Positions 35,237 to 45,718 of a stretch of 64,000 nucleotides of DNA are shown piece by piece. Position numbers and translations under genes: made by a program. The DNA lies in contig NZ_JACICY010000006.1 in assembly GCF_014196055.1 (NCBI RefSeq), forward strand, positions 186,001 through 250,000, read 5' to 3'. Origin of the DNA: Novosphingobium hassiacum (GTDB lineage Bacteria > Pseudomonadota > Alphaproteobacteria > Sphingomonadales > Sphingomonadaceae). The notes beneath the pieces are model-generated. The model saw nothing but the letters and a program-made list of their open reading frames with translations, was not told the origin of the DNA and ran no database searches. Every line of letters starts with the position of its first letter. Position 1 is the stretch's first letter.

Positions 35237-36583
35237 ATGTCCGCACCAACCTCCCCCCCCAAAGACTTACCAAAGACCTTCCACGTCAAGAGCTTCGGCT
35301 GCCAGATGAACGTCTACGACGGCGAGCGCATGGCCGAATTGCTGGCGGCGCAAGGCATGACGGCGGCAGAGGCGGGTGCGAATGCCGATCTGGTCGTGCT
35401 CAACACCTGCCACATCCGCGAGCGGGCGACCGAGAAGGTCTATTCCGACATCGGCCGGATCGTAAAGAACTGGGACGGTGAAGCCGGCACCGCACCCATG
35501 ATCGCGGTGGCGGGCTGCGTGGCGCAGGCCGAGGGCGAGGAAATCATGGCGCGCGCGCCGAGTGTCAGCGTTGTCGTCGGGCCGCAAGCCTATCACCGCC
35601 TGCCCGAGATGGTGGCGACGGCTGCTGCAGGGGGCCGCGCGACCGAGACCGACATGCCCGCCGAGGCCAAGTTCGCCGCACTGCCCAAGCGCCGCAAGTC
35701 TGCCCCCAGCGCTTTCCTGACCGTGCAGGAGGGTTGCGACAAGTTCTGCACGTACTGCGTCGTGCCTTATACGCGCGGGGCGGAAATCTCGCGTCCGTTC
35801 AGTGATCTGGTCGAGGAGGCGACGCTGCTCGTGGCGGGCGGCGCAGTCGAGATCACGCTGCTGGGGCAGAACGTCAACGCCTGGATGGGCGAGGACCACA
35901 AGGGCCGCGCTGTCGGGCTGGACGGGTTGATCCGGACGCTCGCAGCGAACCCCGACCTGCAGCGCATCCGCTATACCACCAGCCATCCCAACGACATGAC
36001 CGACGCGCTGATCGCGGCACATGGCGAGATCGACAAGCTCATGCCGTTCCTGCACTTGCCGGTGCAGGCTGGCAGCGACCGTGTGCTCAAGGCGATGAAC
36101 CGTAGCCACAGCGTCGAAAGCTATCTGCGGGTGCTCGACCGGGTGCGCGCGGTGCGTCCCGACATCGCGCTGTCCGGTGATTTTATCGTGGGATTTCCGG
36201 GCGAGACGGACGCCGAGTTTGCCGAAACGCTGCGCCTGGTCGATGCGGTCGGATACGCGCAGGCGTTTAGTTTCAAGTATTCTGCCCGCCCGGGCACGCC
36301 TGCCGCAACGATGGCCGATCATATCTCGGCCGAGGTCATGGACGAGCGGCTGCAGCGGCTGCAGGCTGCATTGCAGCGCGATTCGCAGGCGTTCAACGCC
36401 GCGAGCGTCGGCAAGCGCTGTCACATTCTCGTCGATCGGCGGGGCAAGCTCGTCGGGCAGTGGCTGGGCAAGTCGCCCTGGCTGCAATCGGTCCATTTCA
36501 TGGGCGATGCAGCGATCGGCGATCTCGTTGAAGTCGACCTGATCGAGGCCGGTCCTAACTCGCTGACAGGGCGGCTGGTTTAA
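35237..36583 (+). CDS. miaB: tRNA-2-methylthio-N6-dimethylallyladenosine synthase MiaB
   Basis: 448-residue radical SAM methylthiotransferase acting on i6A37 of tRNA. N-terminal UPF0004 domain with cluster cysteines Cys22, Cys58 and Cys94; radical SAM motif CDKFCTYC (167-174); C-terminal TRAM domain. ATG at 35237. Confidence 0.96.
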   Translation: MSAPTSPPKDLPKTFHVKSFGCQMNVYDGERMAELLAAQGMTAAEAGANADLVVLNTCHIRERATEKVYSDIGRIVKNWDGEAGTAPMIAVAGCVAQAEGEEIMARAPSVSVVVGPQAYHRLPEMVATAAAGGRATETDMPAEAKFAALPKRRKSAPSAFLTVQEGCDKFCTYCVVPYTRGAEISRPFSDLVEEATLLVAGGAVEITLLGQNVNAWMGEDHKGRAVGLDGLIRTLAANPDLQRIRYTTSHPNDMTDALIAAHGEIDKLMPFLHLPVQAGSDRVLKAMNRSHSVESYLRVLDRVRAVRPDIALSGDFIVGFPGETDAEFAETLRLVDAVGYAQAFSFKYSARPGTPAATMADHISAEVMDERLQRLQAALQRDSQAFNAASVGKRCHILVDRRGKLVGQWLGKSPWLQSVHFMGDAAIGDLVEVDLIEAGPNSLTGRLV

Positions 36584-36680
36584 ACTCCTGTGGAATAGCG
36601 GCGAATTCAACGCGCGCCGCCTTGTGCGCGGGCCATCCGTTCCTATTCTCCAGACAGGTCTTTACCCCTGAAAGGAGAGC

Positions 36681-37715
36681 ATGGCCCGAAAACTCCCACG
36701 CGCCCATGATGAGGCGCATCACCGTCCGGACCACCGTACCGATCTGCATCGGCGCGCGCGGATCGAGGTGGAATTCGATGAACAGACCGTGCTCGGCGCG
36801 TTGTTCGGCCAGTTCGACACCAATCTCGTGCATATCGAAAACCGGTTGGGAGTTTACATTTCGGCACGCGGCAACCGCGTGATGATTGAAGGGCCTGACG
36901 ATGCGGTGGCGCGCGCGCGCGATGTGCTCAAGGGCATGCACCAGCGGCTGCTGACCGGGCAGGAACTGGATACAGGCGCTGTCGAATCACTGATCGCGAT
37001 GAGCGTCGAGCCGACGCTGGAGGGGATCATTACCGGTATGCCGGGTGGCACTCCGCCGATCATGATCCGCACGCGCAAGAAGACCATCGTTCCGCGCAGC
37101 CCAACGCAGATCGAATACATGAAGGCGCTCATTTCCAACGACGTGATCTTTGCGCTCGGCCCAGCGGGTACGGGCAAGACCTATGTCGCGGTGGCGCAGG
37201 CGGTGGCGCAATTGATCTCGGGCTCGGTGCAGCGGCTGATTCTTTCTCGTCCGGCAGTGGAAGCGGGCGAGCGGCTTGGCTTTCTGCCCGGCGACATGAA
37301 GGAGAAGGTCGATCCGTACCTGCGCCCGCTGTACGATGCGCTCTACGATTGCATGCCGCCCGAGCAGGTCGAGCGGCGACTTGCATCGGGTGAAATCGAG
37401 ATTGCTCCGATCGCATTCATGCGTGGCCGAACGCTGGCAGATGCTTTCGTGATCCTCGACGAGGCGCAGAACACCACGCCGATGCAGATGAAGATGTTCC
37501 TGACGCGCTTCGGTCAGAACAGCCGCATGGTCGTGTGCGGTGATCCGAAACAAACCGACTTGCCAGGCGGAGTTGGTGCCAGCGGGCTGAACGATGCGGT
37601 GCAACGGTTGGAGGGCGTCGAGGGAATAGCCACGGTACGTTTCGGCGTGGCCGACGTGGTCCGCCATCCCATCGTCGGCCGGATCGTCGAGGCCTATGAA
37701 GGTAAAGACGCGTGA
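36681..37715 (+). CDS. PhoH-like ATPase (YbeZ)
   Basis: 344 residues: an N-terminal KH-like region, then a PhoH ATPase domain with Walker A GPAGTGKT (160-167) and Walker B FVILDEAQN. Associated with YbeY in rRNA maturation. ATG preceded by GGAGAG; followed by ybeY. Confidence 0.94.
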   Translation: MARKLPRAHDEAHHRPDHRTDLHRRARIEVEFDEQTVLGALFGQFDTNLVHIENRLGVYISARGNRVMIEGPDDAVARARDVLKGMHQRLLTGQELDTGAVESLIAMSVEPTLEGIITGMPGGTPPIMIRTRKKTIVPRSPTQIEYMKALISNDVIFALGPAGTGKTYVAVAQAVAQLISGSVQRLILSRPAVEAGERLGFLPGDMKEKVDPYLRPLYDALYDCMPPEQVERRLASGEIEIAPIAFMRGRTLADAFVILDEAQNTTPMQMKMFLTRFGQNSRMVVCGDPKQTDLPGGVGASGLNDAVQRLEGVEGIATVRFGVADVVRHPIVGRIVEAYEGKDA

Positions 37716-37770
37716 CGTTTGTTGGTTTCCGCTCTTTTTCCCCTCCCCTTCACAGGAGGGGGCTTAAGGC

Positions 37771-38274
37771 ATGACCGCGCCGATCCTTGAGATGGATATC
37801 GATCCGGTGTGGGGGGATGCGATCGACTGGGAGGCGCTCGCCAACCGGGCGGCTGAGGCCACTGCAAAAGTTGCGCCGGAACTGGCGCACGACAACCTGC
37901 TGGTCAGCTTGGTCATGGCTGACGACGATGAAGTTCACGCGCTGAACAAGCAGTGGCGGGCCAAGGACAAGCCGACCAACGTACTTTCGTTTCCGATGCT
38001 TAGCCGCACGGAAGTGCTGCATGCAGGAGCTGATGAAGGCGCGCCGGGTATGCTTGGCGACCTGATCCTGGCGCATGGAGTTTGCGGGCGTGAGGCGGCG
38101 GACAAGGGCGTGTCGGTCGAGGTGCACGCCAGCCACCTGATCGTCCACGGACTGCTGCATCTGGCGGGCTACGACCATGAAACGGGCGAGACGCAAGCCG
38201 AGGAAATGGAGAATCTGGAGCGGAAGGCGCTTGCACTGATGGGCATCGCCGACCCATATGCGGTCGAAGACTGA
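37771..38274 (+). CDS. ybeY: rRNA maturation endoribonuclease YbeY
   Basis: 167-residue zinc metalloprotein of 16S rRNA processing and ribosome quality control. Zinc motif HGLLHLAGYDH with His126, His130 and His136; conserved KPTNVLSFP. Lies between phoH and corC. Confidence 0.96.
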   Translation: MTAPILEMDIDPVWGDAIDWEALANRAAEATAKVAPELAHDNLLVSLVMADDDEVHALNKQWRAKDKPTNVLSFPMLSRTEVLHAGADEGAPGMLGDLILAHGVCGREAADKGVSVEVHASHLIVHGLLHLAGYDHETGETQAEEMENLERKALALMGIADPYAVED

Positions 38275-38294
38275 CATTTGGGGAGTTTCGAGTA

Positions 38295-39251
38295 GTGCCC
38301 GAGGGCAATGGCTCCACCGGCGACAGCCGGTCGGGAGACGCAGACAGTAGTAGCAGCCCGGCTTTATGGCGCGCGCTGTGGCGTGCGATCAAGGCGTTCT
38401 TTCGCGGTCCGGATCAGGACCAGTCGCTGCGCGCGCAGATCGAGGAAGCGATCGACGAGCACGAGGGCGAGCCGCATCACGCCGGTGCCGAGAACGGCGA
38501 TCTGGTGCCGCTCGAACGGCAGATGCTGCGTAATCTGCTCCACTTCAGCGAACATGACGCCGACGACGTGGCGATTCCGCGTGGCGAGATCATCGCGGTA
38601 CCCGCGTCGGCGACGTTCGAGGAACTGGTCGCTGCGTTTGCCGAGAGCGGTCACAGCCGGTTGCCGGTCTATGGCGAGTCGCTCGACGACATCCGCGGCA
38701 TGATGCACATCAAGGACATGTTCGGGATCGTGGCCGGCATGGCGCTTTCGGGCAAAGCGCCGCCCAGGGAATGGGCAAGCCTGATGCGCCAGCCGCTGTT
38801 CGTGCCACAGGCGCGCGGCGCGCTTGACGTATTGGCAGACATGCGCAGCAGGCGCATGCACTTGGCGGTGGTCATCGACGAGTATTCAGGAACGGACGGC
38901 ATCATCACGATCGAGGATCTGGTCGAGGAGATCATCGGCGAGATCGAGGACGAGCATGACGACGCCCCGACCGAGATGATCCGCCGGATCGATCCCGACA
39001 CGTGGGAAGCCGATGCCCGCGCCGAACTCGACGATGTCGCCGAAACGGTCGATGCGCGGCTTGCAGAGGTCGAGGAAGACGTCGATACGCTCGGCGGCCT
39101 TGCGGTCGTGCTGGCAGGCGAAGTGCCCAAGGTCGGCCGCGTGCTCGAACATGCCAGCGGCTGGCGACTGGAAGTGACCGCGGGCGACGAACGCCGCCTG
39201 ACGCGCCTGCGGCTCCACGCGCCCAAGGCGATCGAAGACGTTGAGGAATAG
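38295..39251 (+). CDS. CorC/HlyC-family CBS-domain protein
   Basis: 318 residues from a GTG at 38295. Two CBS domains (about 95-215, including PRGEIIAVPASATFEELV and DEYSGTDGIITIEDLVEEIIGEI) and a C-terminal CorC_HlyC domain. No DUF21 membrane domain, so it is the soluble CorC type linked to magnesium/cobalt efflux in enterobacteria. Last gene of the miaB-phoH-ybeY-corC run. Confidence 0.9.
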   Translation: MPEGNGSTGDSRSGDADSSSSPALWRALWRAIKAFFRGPDQDQSLRAQIEEAIDEHEGEPHHAGAENGDLVPLERQMLRNLLHFSEHDADDVAIPRGEIIAVPASATFEELVAAFAESGHSRLPVYGESLDDIRGMMHIKDMFGIVAGMALSGKAPPREWASLMRQPLFVPQARGALDVLADMRSRRMHLAVVIDEYSGTDGIITIEDLVEEIIGEIEDEHDDAPTEMIRRIDPDTWEADARAELDDVAETVDARLAEVEEDVDTLGGLAVVLAGEVPKVGRVLEHASGWRLEVTAGDERRLTRLRLHAPKAIEDVEE

Positions 39252-39260
39252 GATAAGACG

Positions 39261-40142
39261 ATGATTCGCCGCCTGCCCCCACTGCGCTCGCTCGAGGCGT
39301 TCATTCGCGTCGTGCGCGCAGGCTCGGCCAAGACCGCGGCGGCCGAACTGGCACTGAGCCCGTCGGCGCTGTCGCGTCGGCTGGGCGCGCTCGAAGAGTT
39401 CGTGGGCAAGGCACTATTCGAGCGCAAGCACCAGGCGCTCAAGCTGACCGAGGAAGGCCAGCAGTTGTACGACGCAGTGGCACCGCTGATCGACGAGATG
39501 GCTGATCGCGTGGACCGGTTGATCGACACCGGCAAGGTCATGCGCCTGCGGCTGGGCGTGCTGCCGCTGTTCGGCAGCCAGCGCCTGTTCCCGCGGCTGG
39601 GCGAGTTGCGCAAGCTGCATCCGCAACTGCACATCGACATCGATTCAGGCCATGCCGCCGAGACCAAGCTTGGCGATACGATCGACGCGGCTATCGTGTT
39701 GTCGGAAGGGCCGGACGCGGCGTTGCATTCGGTGCGGCTCGACCACAATCGCGTCCATGCGATCACATCCACGGCCCTTGCGAGTGAGTTGGGCGAGCGG
39801 CCGGACATGGCCAAGCTGTCGAAGCAGACGTTTCTGATCCACAACGACCTGCCGATGAGCTTCGAGGCGTGGAAGAAGGCGCTGCATCTGGAAAAGCTGG
39901 AGCCTGCCGCGATCGATCACTTCGATTCAGGCCAGTTGATCCTCGAGGCCGCTGCGCAAGGGCTGGGCATCGCGATCATGCATGACGATCACTATCATCG
40001 CAGCCACGATCCGCGCTTGGCACGGCTGTTCGATATCGACGTCGACAGCCCCTATTCGTACTGGTTCGTGTGCCGCCCGCGCGCGCTGCAATCGCGCCCG
40101 GTGCGCCTGTTCCACGACTGGATGCTGAAGGCAGGGCTCTAG
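39261..40142 (+). CDS. LysR-family transcriptional regulator
   Basis: 293 residues. N-terminal winged helix with PPLRSLEAFIRVVRAGSAKTAAAELALSPSALSRRLGALE, then a LysR substrate-binding domain. The GcvA-like 'PPLRSLEAF' opening suggests that subfamily. It ends four bases into the convergent gene. Target and ligand unknown. Confidence 0.9.
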   Translation: MIRRLPPLRSLEAFIRVVRAGSAKTAAAELALSPSALSRRLGALEEFVGKALFERKHQALKLTEEGQQLYDAVAPLIDEMADRVDRLIDTGKVMRLRLGVLPLFGSQRLFPRLGELRKLHPQLHIDIDSGHAAETKLGDTIDAAIVLSEGPDAALHSVRLDHNRVHAITSTALASELGERPDMAKLSKQTFLIHNDLPMSFEAWKKALHLEKLEPAAIDHFDSGQLILEAAAQGLGIAIMHDDHYHRSHDPRLARLFDIDVDSPYSYWFVCRPRALQSRPVRLFHDWMLKAGL

Positions 40143-40570
40143 GAGCCGAACGCCTTCAGCCGGTGGCGGGTGACATAGGCGGCAAAGTCACCGCTTGGAA
40201 TAATCCGCAGGCCAGTGTGAAGCGGCCGGTTGTAGCGATAGGCGTGGGCTCTCACCTGCCCCTTGCCGGCTATCCGCACGCGGAGGGAACGCCTGACGTA
40301 CTCGGATCGCGACCTGCGGCGCGGATCGAATTCTTCGTAAGCATCGAGCAGCCGGGCAACGCGCTGTGGCAGGCGATAGACACGGCCCGCGACTTGCCCC
40401 CTTCCCGCACACAATACCGGATACCAGCCTTGTGGGGCGCGGACCGCGCGCAACTGTCCGCACACGAACGCGCGCCGTCCGCCTTCAAGCAGCGGCAGCA
40501 GCACGCGAGTCATCGCGTTATCGTGGTCCTGCGTGAGCGTGCCGTAGAAGAAGAACCAGCGGCCGCGCAT
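40139..40570 (-). CDS. Gamma-glutamylcyclotransferase-like (AIG2/GGCT) protein
   Basis: 143 residues with the GGCT substrate loop FFYGTL near the start and the catalytic Glu in LDAYEEFDP. The C-terminus is basic. The start overlaps the hisN stop (TGATG), suggesting coupling. Activity on gamma-glutamyl amines is a family inference. Confidence 0.8.
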   Translation of the reverse strand: MRGRWFFFYGTLTQDHDNAMTRVLLPLLEGGRRAFVCGQLRAVRAPQGWYPVLCAGRGQVAGRVYRLPQRVARLLDAYEEFDPRRRSRSEYVRRSLRVRIAGKGQVRAHAYRYNRPLHTGLRIIPSGDFAAYVTRHRLKAFGS

Positions 40571-41349
40571 CAGTGTCCGCAGGCAAGCGCCTCGACGACG
40601 TCATCGAGCCGCGCGGAATCACCTACCGCGATCACGTGGCCATCCGAGCCCGCGTGCAGCGGCTCGCCGTTCCAGTCGGCCATCGTGCCGCCCGCGCCTT
40701 CGACGATGGGCACGAGCGCGGCCCAATCGTGGATCTTGAGGCCGGCTTCGCACACGACGTCGAGCTGCCCGGTGGCGAGCATCGCGTAGTTGTAGCAATC
40801 GCCGCCCATGACCATGCGCTTGTGGTCGGTCTGCGCGGCAAGCCCCATGAAGTGCCCGCCATCGTGATCGTCGAAGTAATGTGGGCCGGTCGTCGCGAGC
40901 GTGGCTTCGGACAGTTCGCGGCAGGGGCGCGTGCGCACCGGTTTGCCGTTGAGCGTGGTCGCCATGCCAGCCGCGCCGATCCAGCGTTCGCCGGTAATCG
41001 GCTGATCGATCACGCCAAGGACGGGAAAGCCTTCGACCATGAGCGCGATCAGCGTGCCGAAAATCGGGCGCCCGGCAAGGAACCCGGCGGTCCCGTCGAT
41101 CGGATCGAGTACCCAGCTACGACCGGACGAGCCCGAGACCGCGCCGAACTCCTCACCGATCACGGTATCGCGCGGAACTTCGGCGGTAAGGATCCGGCGC
41201 ATGGCTTCTTCGGCGGCGCGGTCGGCCAGTGTAACCGGAGTGGCATCGCCCTTGCGCTCCGCTGCTACGGCGCGAAAATATGGCCGGATGACCGCGCCCG
41301 CAACGTCGGCGAGGCGGCGGGCGAGAGCGATGTCGTTATCGAGTTTCAT
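40570..41349 (-). CDS. hisN: Histidinol-phosphatase, inositol-monophosphatase type (HisN)
   Basis: 259 residues of the IMPase fold: metal motifs GEEFG, DPIDGT (about 81-86), and the C-terminal IHDWAALVPIVEGAGG. Sphingomonads and actinobacteria use this type as histidinol-phosphate phosphatase, and no other hisB-N or PHP-type candidate is visible here. A general inositol-monophosphatase role cannot be excluded. Confidence 0.78.
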   Translation of the reverse strand: MKLDNDIALARRLADVAGAVIRPYFRAVAAERKGDATPVTLADRAAEEAMRRILTAEVPRDTVIGEEFGAVSGSSGRSWVLDPIDGTAGFLAGRPIFGTLIALMVEGFPVLGVIDQPITGERWIGAAGMATTLNGKPVRTRPCRELSEATLATTGPHYFDDHDGGHFMGLAAQTDHKRMVMGGDCYNYAMLATGQLDVVCEAGLKIHDWAALVPIVEGAGGTMADWNGEPLHAGSDGHVIAVGDSARLDDVVEALACGH

Positions 41350-41412
41350 GGGTCCGGCTGTGCCCTCAAGCGACCGAAGAGGTCAACCCGTTGCACCTGA
41401 TATTGCGCTGCA

Positions 41413-41436
41413 GCGAATGTTTCTTGCAACATTTGC
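41413..41436. promoter_or_regulatory. Dyad in the hisN/AraC divergent region
   Basis: GCGAATGTT-TCTTGC-AACATTTGC is a 9-bp inverted repeat with one mismatch. It lies between the start of hisN (41349) and the AraC-type gene (41513). It is a candidate binding site for the adjacent AraC-family regulator. Confidence 0.4.
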
Positions 41437-41512
41437 TATCGCGTGACGCTTGGCACAGTAGCTAAATATCCAACGCGCTAGGGTGGCTGCAAGAATACAG
41501 GGGCGCAAGGGC

Positions 41513-42457
41513 ATGAGTCGGAACAACAAACCGGGGGTCGACCACACCATCGTCTCGCCCAACGGGGTGACTAAGGATGGTCAGCCGATTTCATACAGTC
41601 GCGCTCCGGCCTCCGATCTGGAGCCGTGGGTCGGACGTTTCTACGTCACGGTGGTCGATACGCCACCCGATCATCGGCTCGACTGCGGTTTGCTGAGCGA
41701 TTTTGCCAGTATCCGCGTGCAGTTGCGTGGAAAGTGGGAGGCGACGACGGCGGACGGTGTTCGGATGTCGGATCGCGCGGCTATGCTGTTTGGCCCACAT
41801 TCACGCCGCATGCCGATCAGCGTCACGGGCAGTTTCACGAGCGTCGGTGTGTTTCTCCGGCCCGGCGCATGCCACGCGCTGAAGCTTCCGGTCACGACCT
41901 CCTTGATCGACAGGTTGTCGACATTTACCGAACTCGGCCTGCCCGAAGTCCGGTGGCTGGGCCTGTTCGATCCCGAAGCTACGCCCGAAGAGTGGATCGC
42001 AGCCATGGAGGCCGAGATGCGCAAGCTAGCCTTCGACCGCTCCGTGCGCGAGCCTGAGGCGATTTCGGCACGGTTCGAGGCGGAGGCGTTTGCCGATCCC
42101 ACAGTCAACATCGCGCAGCTGGCGCACGATCTGGGGGTCGAGCAGCGGCGGCTCGAGCGTATCGTCAGGCGTGATTTCGGGATGACGCCCAAGCAGGTCC
42201 TGCGGCGGGCGCGGGCGCTTGACATGGCGAGCCATCTGCGAGGGGTGGCCGATCAGGAGGAGGCCGAGGCGCTGGCCTTGCGCTATTACGACCAGAGCCA
42301 CCTGATCCGCGAGTTCACCGCCATGTTCGGGATGAGCCCGCGCCAGTTCACGGAACGACCGCAACCGCTGATGACTCTGGGGCTGGAAACGCGGCAGAGC
42401 CGTCGCCTCGAGGTGATCCAGCGAATCGCGCCGGGTGGGATCAAGCCCTGGGAATGA
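41513..42457 (+). CDS. AraC-family transcriptional regulator
   Basis: About 314 residues (ATG 41513). The C-terminal HTH domain has two helix-turn-helices: VNIAQLAHDLGVEQRRLERIVRRDFGMTPKQV and ALALRYYDQSHLIREFTAMFGMSPRQF. The N-terminal sensor half resembles no specific ligand-binding family that I can name. A GTG at 41483 is a possible earlier start. Confidence 0.88.
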   Translation: MSRNNKPGVDHTIVSPNGVTKDGQPISYSRAPASDLEPWVGRFYVTVVDTPPDHRLDCGLLSDFASIRVQLRGKWEATTADGVRMSDRAAMLFGPHSRRMPISVTGSFTSVGVFLRPGACHALKLPVTTSLIDRLSTFTELGLPEVRWLGLFDPEATPEEWIAAMEAEMRKLAFDRSVREPEAISARFEAEAFADPTVNIAQLAHDLGVEQRRLERIVRRDFGMTPKQVLRRARALDMASHLRGVADQEEAEALALRYYDQSHLIREFTAMFGMSPRQFTERPQPLMTLGLETRQSRRLEVIQRIAPGGIKPWE

Positions 42458-42497
42458 TCGCGGTTGCGCGTGGCCGAGCGGCTGCGTAACGCGGGGA

Positions 42498-42860
42498 ATG
42501 GCAAGAGCTGACCGACTGGAACGTCTCGACAAACGCCGCTCCGAACTGGAGGCGGACTATCTGGAGGCCTTGATCGAGGCACTGCAGGTGACCGCGAGCG
42601 GCAAGTGGGGGCTGTTCGATCACACCGCCGACAAGATCATGCGCGCCGCGACCCAGCCGGTGCTGGACAACCTGACCGAGCTTGCCGACCTCATCGCCGA
42701 GGCGCGCGAGACGCTGTTCATGGAGCCGTTCAGGCTGCACGACGAATTTCTGGCCGCGCGCGGCAAGCCGCCTGCGCAGGCAGTGGGCGAACCCAAGCAG
42801 GCGCGGGCGTGGCTTGAGCGGTTGAGGCTTGAGGCGAAAGCGCCGCCTGCCGAGAATTAG
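42498..42860 (+). CDS. Conserved hypothetical helical protein
   Basis: 120 residues, strongly helical and rich in Glu/Leu/Ala, with no membrane segment or known motif. ATG at 42498 with GGGGA just upstream. Only the central FDHTADKIMRAATQPVL segment looks distinctive. Function unknown. Confidence 0.65.
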   Translation: MARADRLERLDKRRSELEADYLEALIEALQVTASGKWGLFDHTADKIMRAATQPVLDNLTELADLIAEARETLFMEPFRLHDEFLAARGKPPAQAVGEPKQARAWLERLRLEAKAPPAEN

Positions 42861-42874
42861 AATTTGATCACTTG

Positions 42875-42979
42875 CCCCTCCCCCTTGAGGGGGAGGCTGG
42901 GTGGGGGTGTACCACACAGGCGTAAACGCTCGGCTTTGCCTCGCTTCCCCTCCCCTAGCCCCTCCCCGTCGGGGAGGGG
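42875..42979. repeat. Paired-hairpin intergenic repeat (before prs 3' end)
   Basis: CCCCTCCCCCTTGAGGGGGAGG at 42875-42896 (imperfect stem) and CCCCTCCCC-GTC-GGGGAGGGG at 42959-42979, with a CTGGGTGGGGGTGT spacer start. The same design is found at 47604-47687. It sits between convergent genes and so may also terminate both. Confidence 0.7.
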
Positions 42980-43005
42980 GATTTTTGGTGAGTTGCGAGC
43001 TTCAG

Positions 43006-43941
43006 TTAATCGAACAGGCTGGAGACCGAGCTTTCGTCAGCGATGCGGCGGACGGCCTCGCCGATCAACGGCGCGATGGTCAGGACGCGGATGCGATCGC
43101 AGGTGGCGGTCGCTTCGGTCGGCATGATCGTGTCGGTGATCACCAGTTCCTTGAGCGCGGAATTGGCAACACGCGCAACGGCTCCGCCCGAGAGCACACC
43201 GTGGGTAATATAGGCAGATACGCCAGCCGCGCCCGCATCGAGCAGCGCCTGGGCCGCGTTGCACAGGGTGCCGCCCGAATCGATGATATCGTCGATCAGG
43301 ATGCACATGCGACCCTTGACCTCGCCGATGATGTTCATGACTTCGGACTGGCCGGGGCGATCGCGGCGCTTGTCGACGATGGCCAGCGGAGCGTTATTGA
43401 GACGCTTGGCCAGTGCACGGGCGCGCACCACGCCGCCGACGTCGGGCGAAACCACCATCAGTTCCTGCGAACCGTAGCGCGTCTGGATGTCTGCCGCCAT
43501 CACCGGGGCTGCGAACAGGTTGTCGGTCGGGATATCGAAGAAGCCCTGGATCTGGCCCGCGTGAAGATCGACAGCAAGCACGCGATCCGCGCCTGCCGTA
43601 GTGATCAGGTTAGACACCAGCTTGGCCGAAATCGGCGTGCGCGGACCGGGTTTGCGATCCTGGCGGGCATAGCCGAAGTACGGAACGACCGCGGTGATAC
43701 GTTTGGCCGAAGCGCGGCGCAGCGCGTCGATGCAGATCAGCAGTTCGAGCAGGTTATCGTTAGCCGGGTAGCTGGTCGACTGGACGACGAACACGTCTTC
43801 GCCGCGCACGTTCTCATGGATTTCCACGAAAACTTCCTCATCGGCAAAGCGGCGCACGCTCGCATCGGTCAGCGGCACTTCGAGATAAGCCGAAATGGCG
43901 CGCGCGAGCGGCAGGTTTGAGTTGCCGGCCATGATCTTCAT
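43006..43941 (-). CDS. prs: Ribose-phosphate pyrophosphokinase
   Basis: Makes PRPP for nucleotide, histidine and NAD synthesis. About 311 residues from ATG 43941 ([16 protein letters not shown]). Motifs: [33 protein letters not shown] and the PRPP loop [13 protein letters not shown]. The ATG 26 codons upstream adds no family sequence. Confidence 0.95.
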   Translation of the reverse strand: MKIMAGNSNLPLARAISAYLEVPLTDASVRRFADEEVFVEIHENVRGEDVFVVQSTSYPANDNLLELLICIDALRRASAKRITAVVPYFGYARQDRKPGPRTPISAKLVSNLITTAGADRVLAVDLHAGQIQGFFDIPTDNLFAAPVMAADIQTRYGSQELMVVSPDVGGVVRARALAKRLNNAPLAIVDKRRDRPGQSEVMNIIGEVKGRMCILIDDIIDSGGTLCNAAQALLDAGAAGVSAYITHGVLSGGAVARVANSALKELVITDTIMPTEATATCDRIRVLTIAPLIGEAVRRIADESSVSSLFD

Positions 43942-44042
43942 GCGTGCGATTCCCTCGGTAACGATCCCCGCGTGCGCATTAGCCCAAGATGACAGGTTTG
44001 CAACTCTTGCAGGCCGCATGGGTTGCGCCCTAGTGAGGAGGA

Positions 44043-45713
44043 ATGACGGATACCATCAGGATCACCCTCGCCCAGCTCAACCAGTCGGTGGGCGACCTTG
44101 CAGCCAACGCGAGTGCGATGCTCGCCGTACGGGAACAAGCGCGCGATACCGACCTGATCGTCTATCCCGAACTGCAACTGATCGGCTATCCGCCCGAAGA
44201 CCTGATCATGAAACCGGCGTTGATCGAGCGGGCGGCGGCGGAACTGCAGAAACTGGCCGAAGCAACGGCGGACGGGGGTCCGGCGATGCTGGTAGGATCG
44301 GTGTTCGTTCGCGATGGCGCGCTGCATAACGGGGTGGCACTGCTCGAAGGCGGGCGGATAGCGGCGACGCGGTTCAAGGTCGAACTGCCCAATTACGGCA
44401 CCTTCGACGAAAAACGCTATTTCATGCCCGGCCCGCTGCCCGAGCCCGTGCTGTTCAGGGGGGTCATGCTCGGCCTGCCGATCTGCGAGGACATCTGGCA
44501 GCCAGACGTGTGCCGCCACCTGGCCGAACTGGGCGCGGAGATATTCATCTGTGTCAACGGCAGCCCTTACGAGATCGACAAGGACGTGCTGCGGATCGAT
44601 GGCGTGGCCAAGCGCCGCGCGATCGATACCGGGATTCCGCTGGTCTATCTCAATCGCGTCGGCGGACAGGACGAGATCGTGTTCGACGGGGCGAGCTTCG
44701 TCGTCGGGCCAGAAGGCGCGCTGTGGGTGCAGATGCCCGACTGGGAAGAATCGATCGTCACGACGGTATGGACGCGCGCGCAGTTCGGGTCGGGCCATCG
44801 CTGGCGGTGCGAGCCGGGCGAGGTCAACGAACTGGCCGATCACCCGGAGGACATCTACTGCGCAATGGTTCTCGCCCTGCGCGATTACGTGAACAAGAAC
44901 CGGTTTCCGGGCGTGGTGCTCGGCCTTTCGGGCGGCATCGATTCGGCGATCTGCGCAGCGATCGCGGTCGATGCGCTGGGGGCAGAGCGGGTGTGGTGCG
45001 TGATGTTGCCGAGCATCTACACCAGTCAGGAAAGCCTCGACGATGCGGCGGGATGCGCCGGGATGCTCGGCGTGCGGCTCGATACCTTGCCGATCAATCC
45101 GGCAGTGCTGGGCTTTGCGGAGATGCTCGCGCCCGCTTTCGTGGGCAAGCAGCCGGATCTGACCGAAGAGAACATCCAATCGCGCATTCGCGGGGTTACG
45201 CTGATGGCGCTGTCGAACAAGTTCGGCCCGATGCTGGTGACGACCGGCAACAAAAGCGAGATGAGCGTCGGCTACGCTACGATCTATGGCGACATGAACG
45301 GCGGCTACAACCCGCTGAAGGACGCCTACAAGACTACCGTCTTCGCGGTTTCGGAATGGCGCAACAAGCATCGCCCGCGCATCGGGCTGGGGCCGGACGG
45401 GCCGGTGATGCCGCAGACGATCATCACCAAGCCGCCGAGCGCCGAACTGCGGCCCGATCAGAAGGATTCGGATTCGCTGCCGCCTTACGACGTGCTGGAT
45501 GCGATCCTGCTCGGGCTGGTCGAACATGAAAAGAGCGTCGATCAGATCGTTGCCGAAGGGTTCGACCGGGCAACCGTGGTGCGGGTCGAGCGACTGCTGC
45601 ACATCGCCGAATACAAGCGGCGGCAGGCGCCTCCGGGGGTCAAGCTGGGCGCGCGCAATTACGGGCGCGATCGGCGCTATCCGATGACGCACGGGTTCCG
45701 CACCGGGTCGTAG
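44043..45713 (+). CDS. nadE: NAD+ synthase, glutamine-dependent
   Basis: 556 residues: an N-terminal nitrilase-type glutaminase domain (Glu43, Lys112, Cys148 in LPICEDIW) and a C-terminal synthase domain with the PP-loop [10 protein letters not shown] and [11 protein letters not shown]. Converts deamido-NAD to NAD using glutamine. Divergent from prs. Confidence 0.95.
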   Translation: MTDTIRITLAQLNQSVGDLAANASAMLAVREQARDTDLIVYPELQLIGYPPEDLIMKPALIERAAAELQKLAEATADGGPAMLVGSVFVRDGALHNGVALLEGGRIAATRFKVELPNYGTFDEKRYFMPGPLPEPVLFRGVMLGLPICEDIWQPDVCRHLAELGAEIFICVNGSPYEIDKDVLRIDGVAKRRAIDTGIPLVYLNRVGGQDEIVFDGASFVVGPEGALWVQMPDWEESIVTTVWTRAQFGSGHRWRCEPGEVNELADHPEDIYCAMVLALRDYVNKNRFPGVVLGLSGGIDSAICAAIAVDALGAERVWCVMLPSIYTSQESLDDAAGCAGMLGVRLDTLPINPAVLGFAEMLAPAFVGKQPDLTEENIQSRIRGVTLMALSNKFGPMLVTTGNKSEMSVGYATIYGDMNGGYNPLKDAYKTTVFAVSEWRNKHRPRIGLGPDGPVMPQTIITKPPSAELRPDQKDSDSLPPYDVLDAILLGLVEHEKSVDQIVAEGFDRATVVRVERLLHIAEYKRRQAPPGVKLGARNYGRDRRYPMTHGFRTGS

Positions 45714-45718
45714 ATTAT

